Shown here: one piece after another, positions 8,162 to 17,015 of the stretch
Numbering within the stretch: position 1 is the stretch's first letter
Layout of the letters: each line of letters begins with the position of its first letter
Assembly: GCF_900167045.1 (NCBI RefSeq)
Contig: NZ_FUXJ01000007.1
Location: 1 to 64,000 of the forward strand
Direction of reading: 5' to 3'
Length of the DNA stretch: 64,000 nt
DNA from: Legionella maceachernii
GTDB lineage: Bacteria > Pseudomonadota > Gammaproteobacteria > Legionellales > Legionellaceae
Program-made: the position numbers and the translations under genes
Notes under the pieces: generated by a model
The model's input: only the letters and a program-made list of their open reading frames with translations
The model's database searches: none
What the model was told of the DNA's origin: nothing

Positions 8162-8247
8162 TGTCCCATTCTTTTTAAGTTGTGGGACTTATTGGGACGA
8201 TTTTAGCTCCGTATTTACCGGCTTGTTCCTGTGTCCCAATTGTCCCA
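8162..8247. repeat. TGTCCCA/TGGGACA iteron-like cluster, right of replication module
   Basis: Exact TGTCCCA occurs at 8162-8168, 8232-8238 and 8241-8247, and near copies tgggact (8183-8189) and tgggacg (8193-8199) lie between. The cluster starts 22 bases after the helicase stop and mirrors the set at 5326-5404. It is a candidate initiator-binding or replication-origin region. Confidence 0.6.
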
Positions 8248-8840
8248 GGAGGATGGCATTTCACCCATGGTATAAAGATCATCTATCATTTTACGAATCA
8301 AAAGCACGTTGTTTTCTTACTTTGTAACTGACTTGATTGGCTAGTTTGAAATATTGATTTGAAGTCTGTCTTAAGCTGTATTTTCTTCGTGTCATCCGAA
8401 ATAAATCTATTTGCCCTGTCTTTGGTTTAGTGTTGGTCGAGCGGCTCACTCAAAGATGAAACCTGGCTAATGCCATAAAGCTCGAAGCAGGGGGCAAATC
8501 AATCGTTATAAGGCAAACGATCTCGCCGATTTACAACAGTTTTTTGGGGGTATTTCCTCCTTGTTTGATGATTAATAGAAACGACAAGACAATGGGTCTT
8601 GTCACACAAGTCCATGGTCAAATTGAGATAAATTGACTTAAACTCCCGAGGGAGTTGCCCTGTCGGATGACAGAGATTCCTAAGGGTTTCCCGACTGTAC
8701 GTCCAGCCACAGGGTTAGGGAATGAAGTGGCTTTGCATAAGACATCGGTTGATGTTTCACCGGAATTTCGCCGGCTCTTCAGTTATGTTTGATTCCAAAT
8801 TAGCAAAGCAGTCGTTGCTTCGCAAGGGTTTTTAGAAGGA
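8248..8840. other. Long non-coding block of the element, candidate origin or structured RNA
   Basis: No supported gene is seen between the helicase and the cargo genes (8140-9245). Small hairpins are visible: aactcc-cgag-ggagtt at 8641-8656 and ctgtc-ggat-gacag at 8660-8673, followed by ccgg/ccgg arms near 8760-8775. Base composition is more GC-rich than the cargo that follows. It could hold the replication origin, a small RNA or a packaging/transfer site. None can be assigned from sequence alone. Confidence 0.45.
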
Positions 8841-8953
8841 ATTTTGTCCAATCCCGATTGGCGGGATCGGACAAAATGGCCAAATGCGTTGATTTTACGC
8901 GGTAAAATCAAGATGGTTTTTCTGCGTCACTGCAGGAAAATTGCAGTGACGCA
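8841..8953. repeat. Three consecutive strong hairpins
   Basis: Hairpin 1 has 16-base arms (8841-8856 and 8862-8877, one mismatch, 5-base loop). Hairpin 2 has perfect 10-base arms (8889-8898 and 8902-8911, 3-base loop). Hairpin 3 has perfect 12-base arms (8923-8934 and 8942-8953, 7-base loop). The arm sequences are unrelated. None is followed by a long T tract, so ordinary termination is not the obvious reading. An origin, oriT-like site, packaging site or boundary structure is possible. Confidence 0.8.
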
Positions 8954-9245
8954 AAGAAATATTAATATTGTTTGATAAATAAAAAATAAAGCTAAAATGT
9001 AGGGTTACAAAGTTAGAGTTAATACTTTTTTCAGTTACCTCGGCTCCATCTAAAAGAAATTCACGATAAAAAATATTTGAGATGCTACTTGGTAACCTCG
9101 GCGTTGTCCTTAGCATTTGCTTTGAGTTGAAGGGAGCTCATTGTGTTATGGCAATATTGAACTTAAATATTGATAAAGATATGATGATTTACTGCAAGAC
9201 CAGTTAGCTTGTTGAATATAAGATTTTTTAACTTCAAAATCGGAT

Positions 9246-9653
9246 ATGGGTATGTCAATTTATTTTAAAATGGTACAAACGATTTTGTTTTTCTATTTAA
9301 TGGGCTTCACACTAACAAATTATAGTCAAAACGCAGAAACCAAATGTAGTATCAATGAAAGTTGCAAAGAATGTTGCTATAAAGAATATTCTTTTTGTAC
9401 AATTCTTCCGGATGCAATTGGAGCGTTAGCAGCAACTCATAGTTCTCATGAAGATATCAGAAATTTTTTAGAGGATAAATTAGCGAATTCTAATTTTCTA
9501 GGTATAAAAATAAGTGGGAGACCCATTTTAGATATTTTAAATGTAAATGGTATTTATTATGTTGATATAAAGGATAAAAGTAATTTTAGAATAACTTTAA
9601 GAGATTTATGCGCAAAAATAAATACTAAGTGTACGCTAAGATGTGTAGCTTAA
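9246..9653 (+). CDS. Small cysteine-rich exported protein, unknown
   Basis: A 135-residue protein that I do not recognise. It starts with a hydrophobic stretch (TILFFYLMGFTLTN, about residues 12-25) that looks like a signal peptide or anchor. Eight cysteines follow in two groups: five in CSINESCKECCYKEYSFC and three near the end (DLC, TKC, LRC), as in disulfide-stabilised exported proteins. The start could be 9246 or 9252. The stop overlaps the next gene, so the two are probably translated together. The DNA is very AT-rich compared with the chromosome, a sign of transfer. It is element cargo of unknown role. Confidence 0.55.
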   Translation: MGMSIYFKMVQTILFFYLMGFTLTNYSQNAETKCSINESCKECCYKEYSFCTILPDAIGALAATHSSHEDIRNFLEDKLANSNFLGIKISGRPILDILNVNGIYYVDIKDKSNFRITLRDLCAKINTKCTLRCVA

Positions 9654-10192
9654 AAAAGTTTTTTAAAAAAAGAGGAGAGTTTTTACGTTCTTTCGTAGGA
9701 TCATTTTTAGCAATATTTCTTGCAGCTTTTTTCAATTATTATTTCTTAAATAAATTTGAGGTAAATAAGAACTTATATAATTTCATTAATCTTTACGAAA
9801 AGAATTATGAGAAATTAATTGATTGTAAAGAGCTAATTAAGCAAAACACCCAAGCATTAACAAAAAATCTTTATTTAAACAATTCAAATATTTTATTTAG
9901 CATTAACCAATTTAAAAATACAGTTAATAATTGTATGGCGTCTCTTGTTTCGATGAAGCTTATCTCAAAACAATTACAAATAAATTATTCGGGCTTAACT
10001 TGTACATTAACAGTTATTAAAAATTATAATGAAAGTATAAAATCAGAAATAGAGAAATTTTTAAAAGATAGTAGAGATAATCCTCTTGAAACTATTGAGG
10101 CAAAATATCTAGACCTGTTCGCTGTTAATTGGGATAAGTGCCTAAATAAGTTTAATACTGATTTTGAAGATATCAATTCTTTCAATAATTGA
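9641..10192 (+). CDS. Membrane-anchored helical protein, unknown
   Basis: About 183 residues from ATG 9641 (a GTG at 9629 would add four). A basic N-terminus (SLKKFFKKRGEFLRS) precedes one membrane segment (VGSFLAIFLAAFFNYYFLN). A long Lys/Asn/Glu-rich helical domain follows. I do not recognise a family. It overlaps the cysteine-rich gene by 13 bases and shares its low GC content, so the two probably form one unit: an exported and a membrane partner. One-membrane-span proteins with helical tails occur as effectors in phage-defence systems, but nothing here proves that. Confidence 0.5.
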   Translation: MCSLKKFFKKRGEFLRSFVGSFLAIFLAAFFNYYFLNKFEVNKNLYNFINLYEKNYEKLIDCKELIKQNTQALTKNLYLNNSNILFSINQFKNTVNNCMASLVSMKLISKQLQINYSGLTCTLTVIKNYNESIKSEIEKFLKDSRDNPLETIEAKYLDLFAVNWDKCLNKFNTDFEDINSFNN

Positions 10193-10223
10193 GCTATACG
10201 TTTTTAATTAATCAATTCGCTTA

Positions 10224-10955
10224 TTAAGATTGAGATTCCTCATTTGTCTTTTTACCCTGAGGATTTATTTTATAATAGTTTAAATATTGATAGCATATTT
10301 TTTCATGTGTATCGATAGTATCTTCTCTAAATGGTAGGCAAAATGACATTTCTCTAGCCCACATGTAAAAGCCTTTTATCTGCTCTATAAGATTTTCAGG
10401 ATTATAGTTTGAATCAAACCACGTAAGCCATCTTGTGCTAAAAGGTTTCTGGTTTACTGGCGAAAAAGCTCTGGCGGATTTATGTACATAGATTCCGAAG
10501 GGCGGAGCTTTATTTTCTGATGAATATGCTTGTGTCATTGGTAATCCAAAAAGAAGCGAGCTTTTATATTCAGGCGGTATATGGGGCGATTGTATATCCC
10601 TTCCATGACCTAAAGGACCATAAGCTATGCAGGCTCTGATTATGGATTGGTATAAATGTTTATTTTTTTGTCCTTCGTTAATAAAATCGTTCGTGAGAGA
10701 TTTAAAAACACTTTGTAAAAAATTTCTCAGAATATCTTGATCTCCTGTAGTTATAAAAGCCCCATCCATCACGGGATAAAGTGAAATTCCTTCGATTTTT
10801 GAATTAGATAGACAAAGGTGAAATTGACAGATTTTTATAGTACAAGTTGTCGGGGATCTATCCATTAAAGATTTCGTACCCATTAAATCCAGCCAGCAAA
10901 CATATTCGTTATTTAAACTTGGAAGTTGATTCTTTGGCAGATAATTTTGAACCAT
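10224..10955 (-). CDS. Putative class III nucleotide cyclase-like protein (Pycsar-type resemblance)
   Basis: A 243-residue cytoplasmic protein. Three blocks follow the order of class III cyclase-like domains of the PycC type: a first metal-binding-like Asp in YVCWLDLMGTKSLM (D23), a second in YPVMDGAFITTGD (D64), and a strand with Arg in IIRACIAYGPLGHGRD (R107). A later segment, FGLPMTQAYSSENKAPPFGI, resembles the 'LVEAY..E' helix of that family. Pycsar cyclases make cCMP or cUMP that triggers a membrane or TIR effector. No classic effector is fused here, and the membrane pair at 9246-10192 lies on the opposite strand. The similarity is judged by eye only. Confidence 0.42.
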   Translation of the reverse strand: MVQNYLPKNQLPSLNNEYVCWLDLMGTKSLMDRSPTTCTIKICQFHLCLSNSKIEGISLYPVMDGAFITTGDQDILRNFLQSVFKSLTNDFINEGQKNKHLYQSIIRACIAYGPLGHGRDIQSPHIPPEYKSSLLFGLPMTQAYSSENKAPPFGIYVHKSARAFSPVNQKPFSTRWLTWFDSNYNPENLIEQIKGFYMWAREMSFCLPFREDTIDTHEKICYQYLNYYKINPQGKKTNEESQS

Positions 10956-11133
10956 AATTTATTAATAGAAGATAAGGTATGTTTAATTTTAGTCTAAATT
11001 TTTATTTAAATAGGTTCACCTTTGAAATGCGTCCTTAATAGAATTACAGATTCAGAGATAGTCTATGTAGCTAACTAAATGCTCCGTAATTGGGAAAGGC
11101 TCTATGCTTTATTTATCCGCTAATTAAAGTGAA

Positions 11134-11943
11134 ATGGATAGTATTGAGGTGATTATGACGAAACCACTACCTAACAATGACTTTCGGGCAACAAGATATA
11201 TTCTTGAGCCTGATGAATTTGCACTCTCCAATGATTCTCCCGACCCATCTACAAGTGATAAAATAGATTCTTCAACGTGGTCAGGTATAGTGGATTTACC
11301 TGATGATGTTGCGATACGCACTTCAGATCATCACGGTACTAATATCCGAAATCTTTATACTCTTTGGGGGGACTGGCTCAACTCTTTGGGCAAACTCAGA
11401 AACCATGATGAATTATTCAGTTGTATGCTAGATGCCTCAGATTGTTTTCAATGCGCTACATTTGAATTACTTCATGGATTTTATCGATCGTCTATATCAA
11501 ATCTTCGTACCGGTCTTGAGCTTGTTATGATTGGTACTTTTGGAAATCTTTATCCAACCAATATTAATTATATAGAGTGGAAGAATGATAGTTATGAGCT
11601 TGGCTATTCATATTGTCGGAAAAAGCTGGAAAAAAAATATGAAAATCAAAAAATAGAATGGATGTTTAAGGATGGTGCTCTCTTACATCTAACATACAAG
11701 GAGTTGTGTAAATATACACATTCTCGTCCAAATGCCAGTGATGCAGCATTATGGAGCAGTAATGGTCCAATATATGATAAGGATGCATTTGCAAAAACAT
11801 ATGAATTTTTTTTATTAGTATATTCTGTGGCGTATTTACTAGTGAAAGTTGCTAGACCAAATTTTTCAAAACCTAAAAGATGTAAGATCCTTTTTAAATC
11901 GCAGTCTGACAGGCTACGAGCATTTAATTTGCTTTTCAATTAA
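11134..11943 (+). CDS. Helical island protein, unknown
   Basis: A 269-residue protein of a type I associate with genomic islands but cannot name. After a variable N-terminus comes a helical core: CFQCATFELLHGFYRSSISN, then LRTGLELVMIG, later LTYKELCKYTHSRPNASD and GPIYDKDAFAKTYEFFLLVY. The LR..LEL helix and the HSRP helix recall HEPN-like folds, but no R-x4-6-H ribonuclease motif is present. ATG at 11155 (MTKPLPNNDFRA) is an alternative start. It is the last gene before the attachment site at the intact tRNA, a usual place for defence or fitness cargo. Confidence 0.5.
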   Translation: MDSIEVIMTKPLPNNDFRATRYILEPDEFALSNDSPDPSTSDKIDSSTWSGIVDLPDDVAIRTSDHHGTNIRNLYTLWGDWLNSLGKLRNHDELFSCMLDASDCFQCATFELLHGFYRSSISNLRTGLELVMIGTFGNLYPTNINYIEWKNDSYELGYSYCRKKLEKKYENQKIEWMFKDGALLHLTYKELCKYTHSRPNASDAALWSSNGPIYDKDAFAKTYEFFLLVYSVAYLLVKVARPNFSKPKRCKILFKSQSDRLRAFNLLFN

Positions 11944-12005
11944 AGAATTAACAATGAGATTCCACTAGAGCTTATGATTTTAGGAGTTTTGAAATTTATT
12001 TGTTT

Positions 12006-12026
12006 GTCTACATTGCGTCTACATGG
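12006..12026 (+). promoter_or_regulatory. Paired gtctacat repeats, candidate integrase arm site (right)
   Basis: gtctacattg (12006-12015) and gtctacatgg (12017-12026) repeat the motif pair found before the integrase gene at 2454-2474, with the same 11-base spacing and orientation. It lies 46 bases from the tRNA 3' end. It is probably the second integrase arm site. Confidence 0.55.
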
Positions 12027-12071
12027 AAATTCTGACCTTCTCGCGGATTCACCATAACTTATTGATTTATA

Positions 12072-12147
<76 letters not shown>

Positions 12148-12160
12148 GCGAGAGGTTGCT

Positions 12161-12189
12161 ATTAAACTCCGAGAATGGTTTTGAGTCAA
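12161..12189 (-). promoter_or_regulatory. Promoter of tRNA-Phe
   Basis: On the minus strand, TTGACT (12184-12189) and TTTAAT (12161-12166) are separated by 17 bases. The -10 box ends 13 bases before the mature tRNA 5' end. The spacing and position fit a sigma70 stable-RNA promoter. Confidence 0.65.
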
Positions 12190-12380
12190 GCGGAGTTTAT
12201 GACTTTTTTATAAAAAATTATTTGGAGTTTGAAGGGTGGATTATTGATGATCTAACCGGCTTTATTTTATACTTAATTTACGGCATTTTCTCAGCAGAAA
12301 ACTCGATTTGGAAGTCCCATTAGTATTAAATAAAGACATAAGATAAACTTATCACCCCCCTCTCTTTTAATGGGTGATTT

Positions 12381-14003
12381 ATGGAAATGAATACACAAGT
12401 AACGATCGTCGGTGCTGGGCCTGTGGGTTTGAGTATGGCAATTGGTTTGGCTCGGATGGGTATTCAATGTGTTGTTATAGAAAAACATCCCTCGACAACC
12501 AATCATCCTAAAGCGCGTGGGGTAAATACCAGAACCATGGAAATTTTTAAGCTGTGGGGATTGGAAAAAGCATTGCGCCAGTATGAACTTCCTTTAGAGG
12601 CGCATCGATTTATTTGGTTGGAGTCGTTTCAGGGTAAAGAATTAGCCCGTATAAGCGCAAAGGCTCGACCTTCTTCTGCGAGCCCAACCTCCACTGCCTT
12701 AATATCTCAAGATTGGGTGGAGCACGAATTGCTTGTTGCTACTCAACAATACCCAGGCATTCATTGTTTGTTTAATACCACCATGCTTGATTTCCATCAA
12801 GATGCTAATGGTGTACGGACGACTGTTTGTGATAACACAACCGGCAACCAATTAATAATCAATTCGAAATTTTTAATAGGGGCTGATGGTGCTGCCAGTC
12901 CTATCCGTAAGGCGTTAAATATTGCAATGGAGGGAGAAGATAACCTTGGGAAGTTTTGCAATATTTATTGTGAGATGGATTTAGGGAAGTATGTGGAAGA
13001 TCGCCCGAGTGTAGGGTTCATGTTTACCCGTAGGGATTTGATGGGAACCTTCATCTTGGCAAAAGACGGTGCGAAAAAATGGCTCATTGGAGTGCGTTAT
13101 GACGGAAATCCAGCGCTTTCCAAAGAGCATTTTACGGACGATTTTTGCGTCGAATTTGTCAAACGGGTGGTCGGCGATGACTCAGTCCACGTTTCATTAA
13201 TTAATAAGTCCTTTTGGACAATGGCGGCACTGGTTGCTCAAACTTATCGCCAAGGCCGAGTTTTCTTAGCTGGCGATGCGGCACATCGGTTGCCTCCTAC
13301 TGGCGGTTTAGGGATGAACACGGGTGTCCAAGATGCTCATAATTTGGCATGGAAATTAGCTTTGGTATTACAGGGGCACGCTGAAGATACTTTGTTGAAT
13401 ACCTATTATGAAGAGCGAGCGCCTATTGCGGTTACCAATATTAACTGGAGCACGAAAAATGCGAAGCGATTTACGACTATTTTTACCGCTCTTTATGAAG
13501 AAGATTACGCCACAATGAATCGCGCATTGGAAGAGCAAAATGAACACTTAAATCAGATTGCTTTAGATATCGGTTTTCATTATGAACAAGGCGCTTTAAT
13601 ACCTGAGCAGGGCTCTTTTGCTATCACAAAAAATGACCAATATATCCCTTCCACTTTTCCGGGTAGTCGTGCACCGCATTATGTGTTGTATCGAAAGGAT
13701 AAGCCTTTATCGACTTTGGATTTATTTGACGGATCTTTCATTCTTTTAAGTAGCGATAGCAACTCAACTTGGCATGAGGCTGCCTTAACGATAAAAACTT
13801 TTCCCCTAAAAAGCTATCGTATTGGCATCCAGGGGGAACTGCAAGATAAGGAAAATCAATGGCTTAAAATGTATGAAATCAATGAGATGGGGGCTGTTCT
13901 TATACGTCCAGATGGGCATGTTGCTTGGCGATCGAGAGGAGAAGTTGCGAATGCGGACTATTGCCTAAGGGAGGTATTAAGAAAAATGGATTGTGTGGTT
14001 TAG
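12381..14003 (+). CDS. FAD-dependent aromatic-ring monooxygenase
   Basis: A 540-residue flavoprotein of the PheA/TfdB/MhpA type, which hydroxylates phenolic compounds with NAD(P)H and oxygen. The N-terminal Rossmann motif is VTIVGAGPVGLSMA (residues 7-20). A DG motif occurs in LIGADGAASPIRK. The FAD ribityl-binding motif is GRVFLAGDAAHRLPP, followed by GGLGMNTGVQDAHNLAWKLA. The C-terminal thioredoxin-like region is present (LIRPDGHVAWRS). The length is normal for the family. The gene is alone after the tRNA and converges with psuG. The substrate cannot be read from sequence. Confidence 0.85.
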   Translation: MEMNTQVTIVGAGPVGLSMAIGLARMGIQCVVIEKHPSTTNHPKARGVNTRTMEIFKLWGLEKALRQYELPLEAHRFIWLESFQGKELARISAKARPSSASPTSTALISQDWVEHELLVATQQYPGIHCLFNTTMLDFHQDANGVRTTVCDNTTGNQLIINSKFLIGADGAASPIRKALNIAMEGEDNLGKFCNIYCEMDLGKYVEDRPSVGFMFTRRDLMGTFILAKDGAKKWLIGVRYDGNPALSKEHFTDDFCVEFVKRVVGDDSVHVSLINKSFWTMAALVAQTYRQGRVFLAGDAAHRLPPTGGLGMNTGVQDAHNLAWKLALVLQGHAEDTLLNTYYEERAPIAVTNINWSTKNAKRFTTIFTALYEEDYATMNRALEEQNEHLNQIALDIGFHYEQGALIPEQGSFAITKNDQYIPSTFPGSRAPHYVLYRKDKPLSTLDLFDGSFILLSSDSNSTWHEAALTIKTFPLKSYRIGIQGELQDKENQWLKMYEINEMGAVLIRPDGHVAWRSRGEVANADYCLREVLRKMDCVV

Positions 14004-14163
14004 TGAGTGTTTCTGAATAACCTTCGTTTGATTCGTATAGCCTACGCTGTAGTCTTAGTCCCCATTCCTATGGCCTGGCTTGACTGCCTGCGAATTACGA
14101 AATTTCTCACTCTCTCTGTGGATCTCGCGGACAAGCCGCGTACACAAGGATAATGAGATTCCC

Positions 14164-15075
14164 TTATTTCTCTTGCTGATAAGCAACGGCAATTTGAGCC
14201 CCTAAAACGGCATTGCTTTTAATGAGTTCAATATTGGCTTGCAAACTCTGGCCTGCTGTCAGTTGGGCTACTCGTTGCAATAAGAAAGGGGTGATGGCCT
14301 TGCCATTAAGATTTCGGGCTTCCTTTTGCGCTTGTTTAATGATGGGCATGATTTGTTCATCGGGTATTTCAGCTGCTTTTGGAATAGGGTTTGCGATGAC
14401 AATTCCATTATTAAGGCCTAATTGATATTGATAATGCATGAGGTTAGCCACTTCTTTAGGGGTATCTAAACGGTGGAGTAGGGGAATGCCGCTGGACTGA
14501 CTAAAGAAAGCAGGAAATTCATCGGTGCGATAACCAATCACCGCAACACCATAAGTTTCTAACACTTCTAAGGTTTTGGGTAAATCCAATATAGACTTTG
14601 CGCCTGAACACACTACGGTCACAGGTGTTGAGCTTAATTCGAACAAATCAGCAGAGATATCAAAACTTTCGCCGACGTGGTGGTGTACCCCCCCGATCCC
14701 GCCTGTTACGAACAGAGGCAATCCGGCTAAATGTGCGCAAAACATTGTTGCAGCGACTGTGGTGCTAGCGGTTAGCTTTTTACTGAGTGCAAAAGCAATA
14801 TCTCTTCGCGACGCTTTAATGACTTCCGAAGAATTGGCGATGGCTTCCATAACCTTATCATCAACACCAATATGAATTTTGCCTTCGTATAATGCGATGG
14901 TCGCGGGTACTGCACCGTTTTCGCGAATGAGTTGCTCGACCCCTTTCGCTGTGGCCAAATTATCAGGATAAGGCATTCCATGCGAGATGATGGTGGATTC
15001 AAGTGCCACGATGGGTCGCTGCTTTTTAATTGCCTCTGCAACTTCTTCGCCTAGGTGCAACAGTTCATGGACCAT
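14164..15075 (-). CDS. psuG: Pseudouridine-5'-phosphate glycosidase
   Basis: A 303-residue enzyme that splits pseudouridine 5'-phosphate into uracil and ribose 5-phosphate. Family landmarks are present: PIVALESTIISHGMPYP, the KASRRDIAF segment with the catalytic-region lysine, TGGIGGVHHH, and VCSGAKSILDLPKTLE. It ends in NIELIKSNAVLGAQIA, as in PsuG. The start at 15075 is chosen because GAGG lies eight bases upstream and it clears the yggX stop at 15086. A longer frame to 15132 exists but would overlap yggX. No PsuK kinase gene is adjacent. Confidence 0.93.
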   Translation of the reverse strand: MVHELLHLGEEVAEAIKKQRPIVALESTIISHGMPYPDNLATAKGVEQLIRENGAVPATIALYEGKIHIGVDDKVMEAIANSSEVIKASRRDIAFALSKKLTASTTVAATMFCAHLAGLPLFVTGGIGGVHHHVGESFDISADLFELSSTPVTVVCSGAKSILDLPKTLEVLETYGVAVIGYRTDEFPAFFSQSSGIPLLHRLDTPKEVANLMHYQYQLGLNNGIVIANPIPKAAEIPDEQIMPIIKQAQKEARNLNGKAITPFLLQRVAQLTAGQSLQANIELIKSNAVLGAQIAVAYQQEK

Positions 15076-15085
15076 TTTATTTGCC

Positions 15086-15355
15086 TCATTCTTTAGGAAC
15101 AAAACCGGCTGGTGTTGATGAACCTTCTCCAAAAAAATACTTTTTCATTTCTTCATGGAGAAATTCTCGTGCTTTAGGATCGATCAAACTAAGCCGATAT
15201 TCATTAATAAGCATTGTTTGATGAGCCAACCACATTTTCCATGCTTGTTTGGAGACTTGGTTAAAAATTTTTTCACCTAAAGGCCCGGGAAAGGGGGCTG
15301 CCTCTAAGCCTTCGGCTTCTTGCTTTAATTTAGAACAAAAAACGTGTCTTGCCAT
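15086..15355 (-). CDS. yggX: Fe(2+)-trafficking / oxidative-damage protection protein
   Basis: An 89-residue protein matching Ygg[21 protein letters not shown] with the conserved Cys7, then [35 protein letters not shown], and the C-terminal ARE.L.EEM.KYFFGEG. YggX helps protect iron-sulfur clusters. The reading frame continues to 15385, but MARHVF is the family start. The stop lies 10 bases before psuG, so the two likely form an operon. Confidence 0.93.
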   Translation of the reverse strand: MARHVFCSKLKQEAEGLEAAPFPGPLGEKIFNQVSKQAWKMWLAHQTMLINEYRLSLIDPKAREFLHEEMKKYFFGEGSSTPAGFVPKE

Positions 15356-15443
15356 GCTATACCTTAAGTCAAAAAAAAAAATCATAATTCATGATTATGC
15401 GATAATGAAATCCCTAAAGCTAGGTCATTTTATCTTGAGTATG

Positions 15444-16004
15444 CTAATCAGCACGGCATTTGGACTGCTGAGCCAAAATAATATGTTGTGAAAGTAATTG
15501 TTCTTGTTCTTTGTCCATTTCTTCGAATTGTACCGCAGTATGGTACTGATTTTCATTATAATATTGGCTATAAACTACTGAGGCATTTAATAGAATTGGA
15601 ATCATCTTGGGTTTAGTGTAGATGATGATTTTCATGTGTGTTTTTTCTTTAATGCGTTCTTTTGTTTTGAATGCCATACCCCCCAAACTAAGGTTAATTT
15701 TGCGCAAATGAATTTTTTCACCAATCATAAGATGGCGAGCCAAGTATTCAATCTTTGCATTGATTAAATTCAAGTAATGAGCTAGTGCTGGTTCATGCAC
15801 AGCAAGCGCTTGAGTGAGCTTAGAGATTTCATAATCGATGCTTTGAAAGTATTGGGTTGTTTCAAGATAGCGCTTACCACTTTGCCCCAAAAGTTCTTCA
15901 GTGATGAGCTTATCAGAATAAAGTTCGCCGGGTTCTACCAATTTATAATCAAAATAAACTTGATCTTCGATGCGGAAATGTTGACGTCTTTCATGTATTG
16001 GCAT
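15444..16004 (-). CDS. PilZ-domain protein
   Basis: A 186-residue cytoplasmic protein. The N-terminal RRQHFR matches the RxxxR c-di-GMP contact motif, and INLSLGGMAFKT matches D/NxSxxG. The two are separated by a helical insert of about 85 residues, longer than in minimal PilZ domains. A beta-rich C-terminus follows (MIPILLNASVVYSQY, then HTAVQFEEM). It probably binds c-di-GMP and acts on motility or surface traits; the partner is unknown. The start has ggag six bases upstream. Confidence 0.82.
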   Translation of the reverse strand: MPIHERRQHFRIEDQVYFDYKLVEPGELYSDKLITEELLGQSGKRYLETTQYFQSIDYEISKLTQALAVHEPALAHYLNLINAKIEYLARHLMIGEKIHLRKINLSLGGMAFKTKERIKEKTHMKIIIYTKPKMIPILLNASVVYSQYYNENQYHTAVQFEEMDKEQEQLLSQHIILAQQSKCRAD

Positions 16005-16138
16005 GTTTACTCCATAAATTCCATTTTAAGGGGTACCTGCTTACTAACGCATTTTACTAAAAAGATCTTACTACTCTAGCAGTTTATATCCTTAACTATA
16101 GACATAGATTTGCATTATTGGTAAAAAAAAAGCAAATT

Positions 16139-16819
16139 TTATAGCCACTTACTGAGAAGGTAGAGAGTGTATAAATGCAGGGGATAATAAAGATAAAAAA
16201 AATGACGAATACGAGGAATTTTCACGTCAATCTGCATTGCTAAAAAAATAATAATTAAGCTGACAAGCGCCCAATGATTACCATTGATATTATCAAGAAG
16301 CAGGTAGGCCGCAATGCAAGCTAAAAGGCGCAGTAAGGAGGGTTTTTTACAGTAGAACCAAACAGCGATGCAGAAGAAAACGCCTATCCAGCTGTATTCA
16401 ACAAAAAGTCCGCCGAGTAAAAAAATAAAGACAGCGAAAATCCGATTTCGATTTCCTCCTAATTCTAAACAGTACAGGGTTGCGGTGGCTACCCCTAGCG
16501 TAAACAGGATGTTCAAAGGCCAAATGTATTGCAAATGACGCATGGCAATATACGCTGGAGTTGCAATTATGCCAAAAATGACTAAGCGAACTAAAACCCG
16601 GGTATAAAGTCCGCGAGAAAGAGCGTCTGGTCGAGCAAGATTATAGGCAAAAATAAACGCAAACAGAGGCATGGCAAGTCTGCCGATACAGTATAGGGTT
16701 TGAATCGAAGACCCGTAAAAAAAGCGATTGAGATGATCAAGAGTCATAGAGACTAAGCCTATCCATTTGACCAGCTCCATACTACCGCTGCTGATTTTAA
16801 CTGGAGGATGATTATTCAT
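16139..16819 (-). CDS. TraX-family integral membrane protein
   Basis: A 226-residue protein with about seven hydrophobic segments. The N-terminal block (ELVKWIGLVSMTLDHLNRFF, then CIGRLAMPLFAFIFAYNLAR) is characteristic of the TraX family, whose founder N-acetylates F-plasmid pilin. No conjugation genes are nearby, so it is more likely a chromosomal acyltransferase-like membrane protein. The start at 16819 (ggga upstream) is preferred over a TTG at 16846. Confidence 0.82.
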   Translation of the reverse strand: MNNHPPVKISSGSMELVKWIGLVSMTLDHLNRFFYGSSIQTLYCIGRLAMPLFAFIFAYNLARPDALSRGLYTRVLVRLVIFGIIATPAYIAMRHLQYIWPLNILFTLGVATATLYCLELGGNRNRIFAVFIFLLGGLFVEYSWIGVFFCIAVWFYCKKPSLLRLLACIAAYLLLDNINGNHWALVSLIIIFLAMQIDVKIPRIRHFFYLYYPLHLYTLYLLSKWL

Positions 16820-17015
16820 TTTTTCCCAATTTAGGTTATCGCCCAATATGTCCTCTCCAACCCAACCAGTCGTTTAGTAGAAATTAATGGTACCCTTAAT
16901 AAATGCGTTTATGGAATAAGTGATTGGAAAAATTTATCTGCGAACTAGAATCTATAATTAATAAGTCAAGGAAAATTGGATGTGAGTCTCCCTTCGTATT
17001 CAATAGGATATAGAC

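Noticed and set aside
8895-9116. Minus-strand open frame across the hairpins
   Set aside because: It is read through perfect inverted repeats and has no start signal; it is most likely chance.
11646-11939. Antisense open frame inside the helical island gene
   Set aside because: It lies wholly inside a longer, better supported gene and lacks a ribosome-binding site.
16139-16819. Evidence for a conjugative element (TraX)
   Set aside because: TraX-family proteins are common on chromosomes, and no other transfer gene is within reach.
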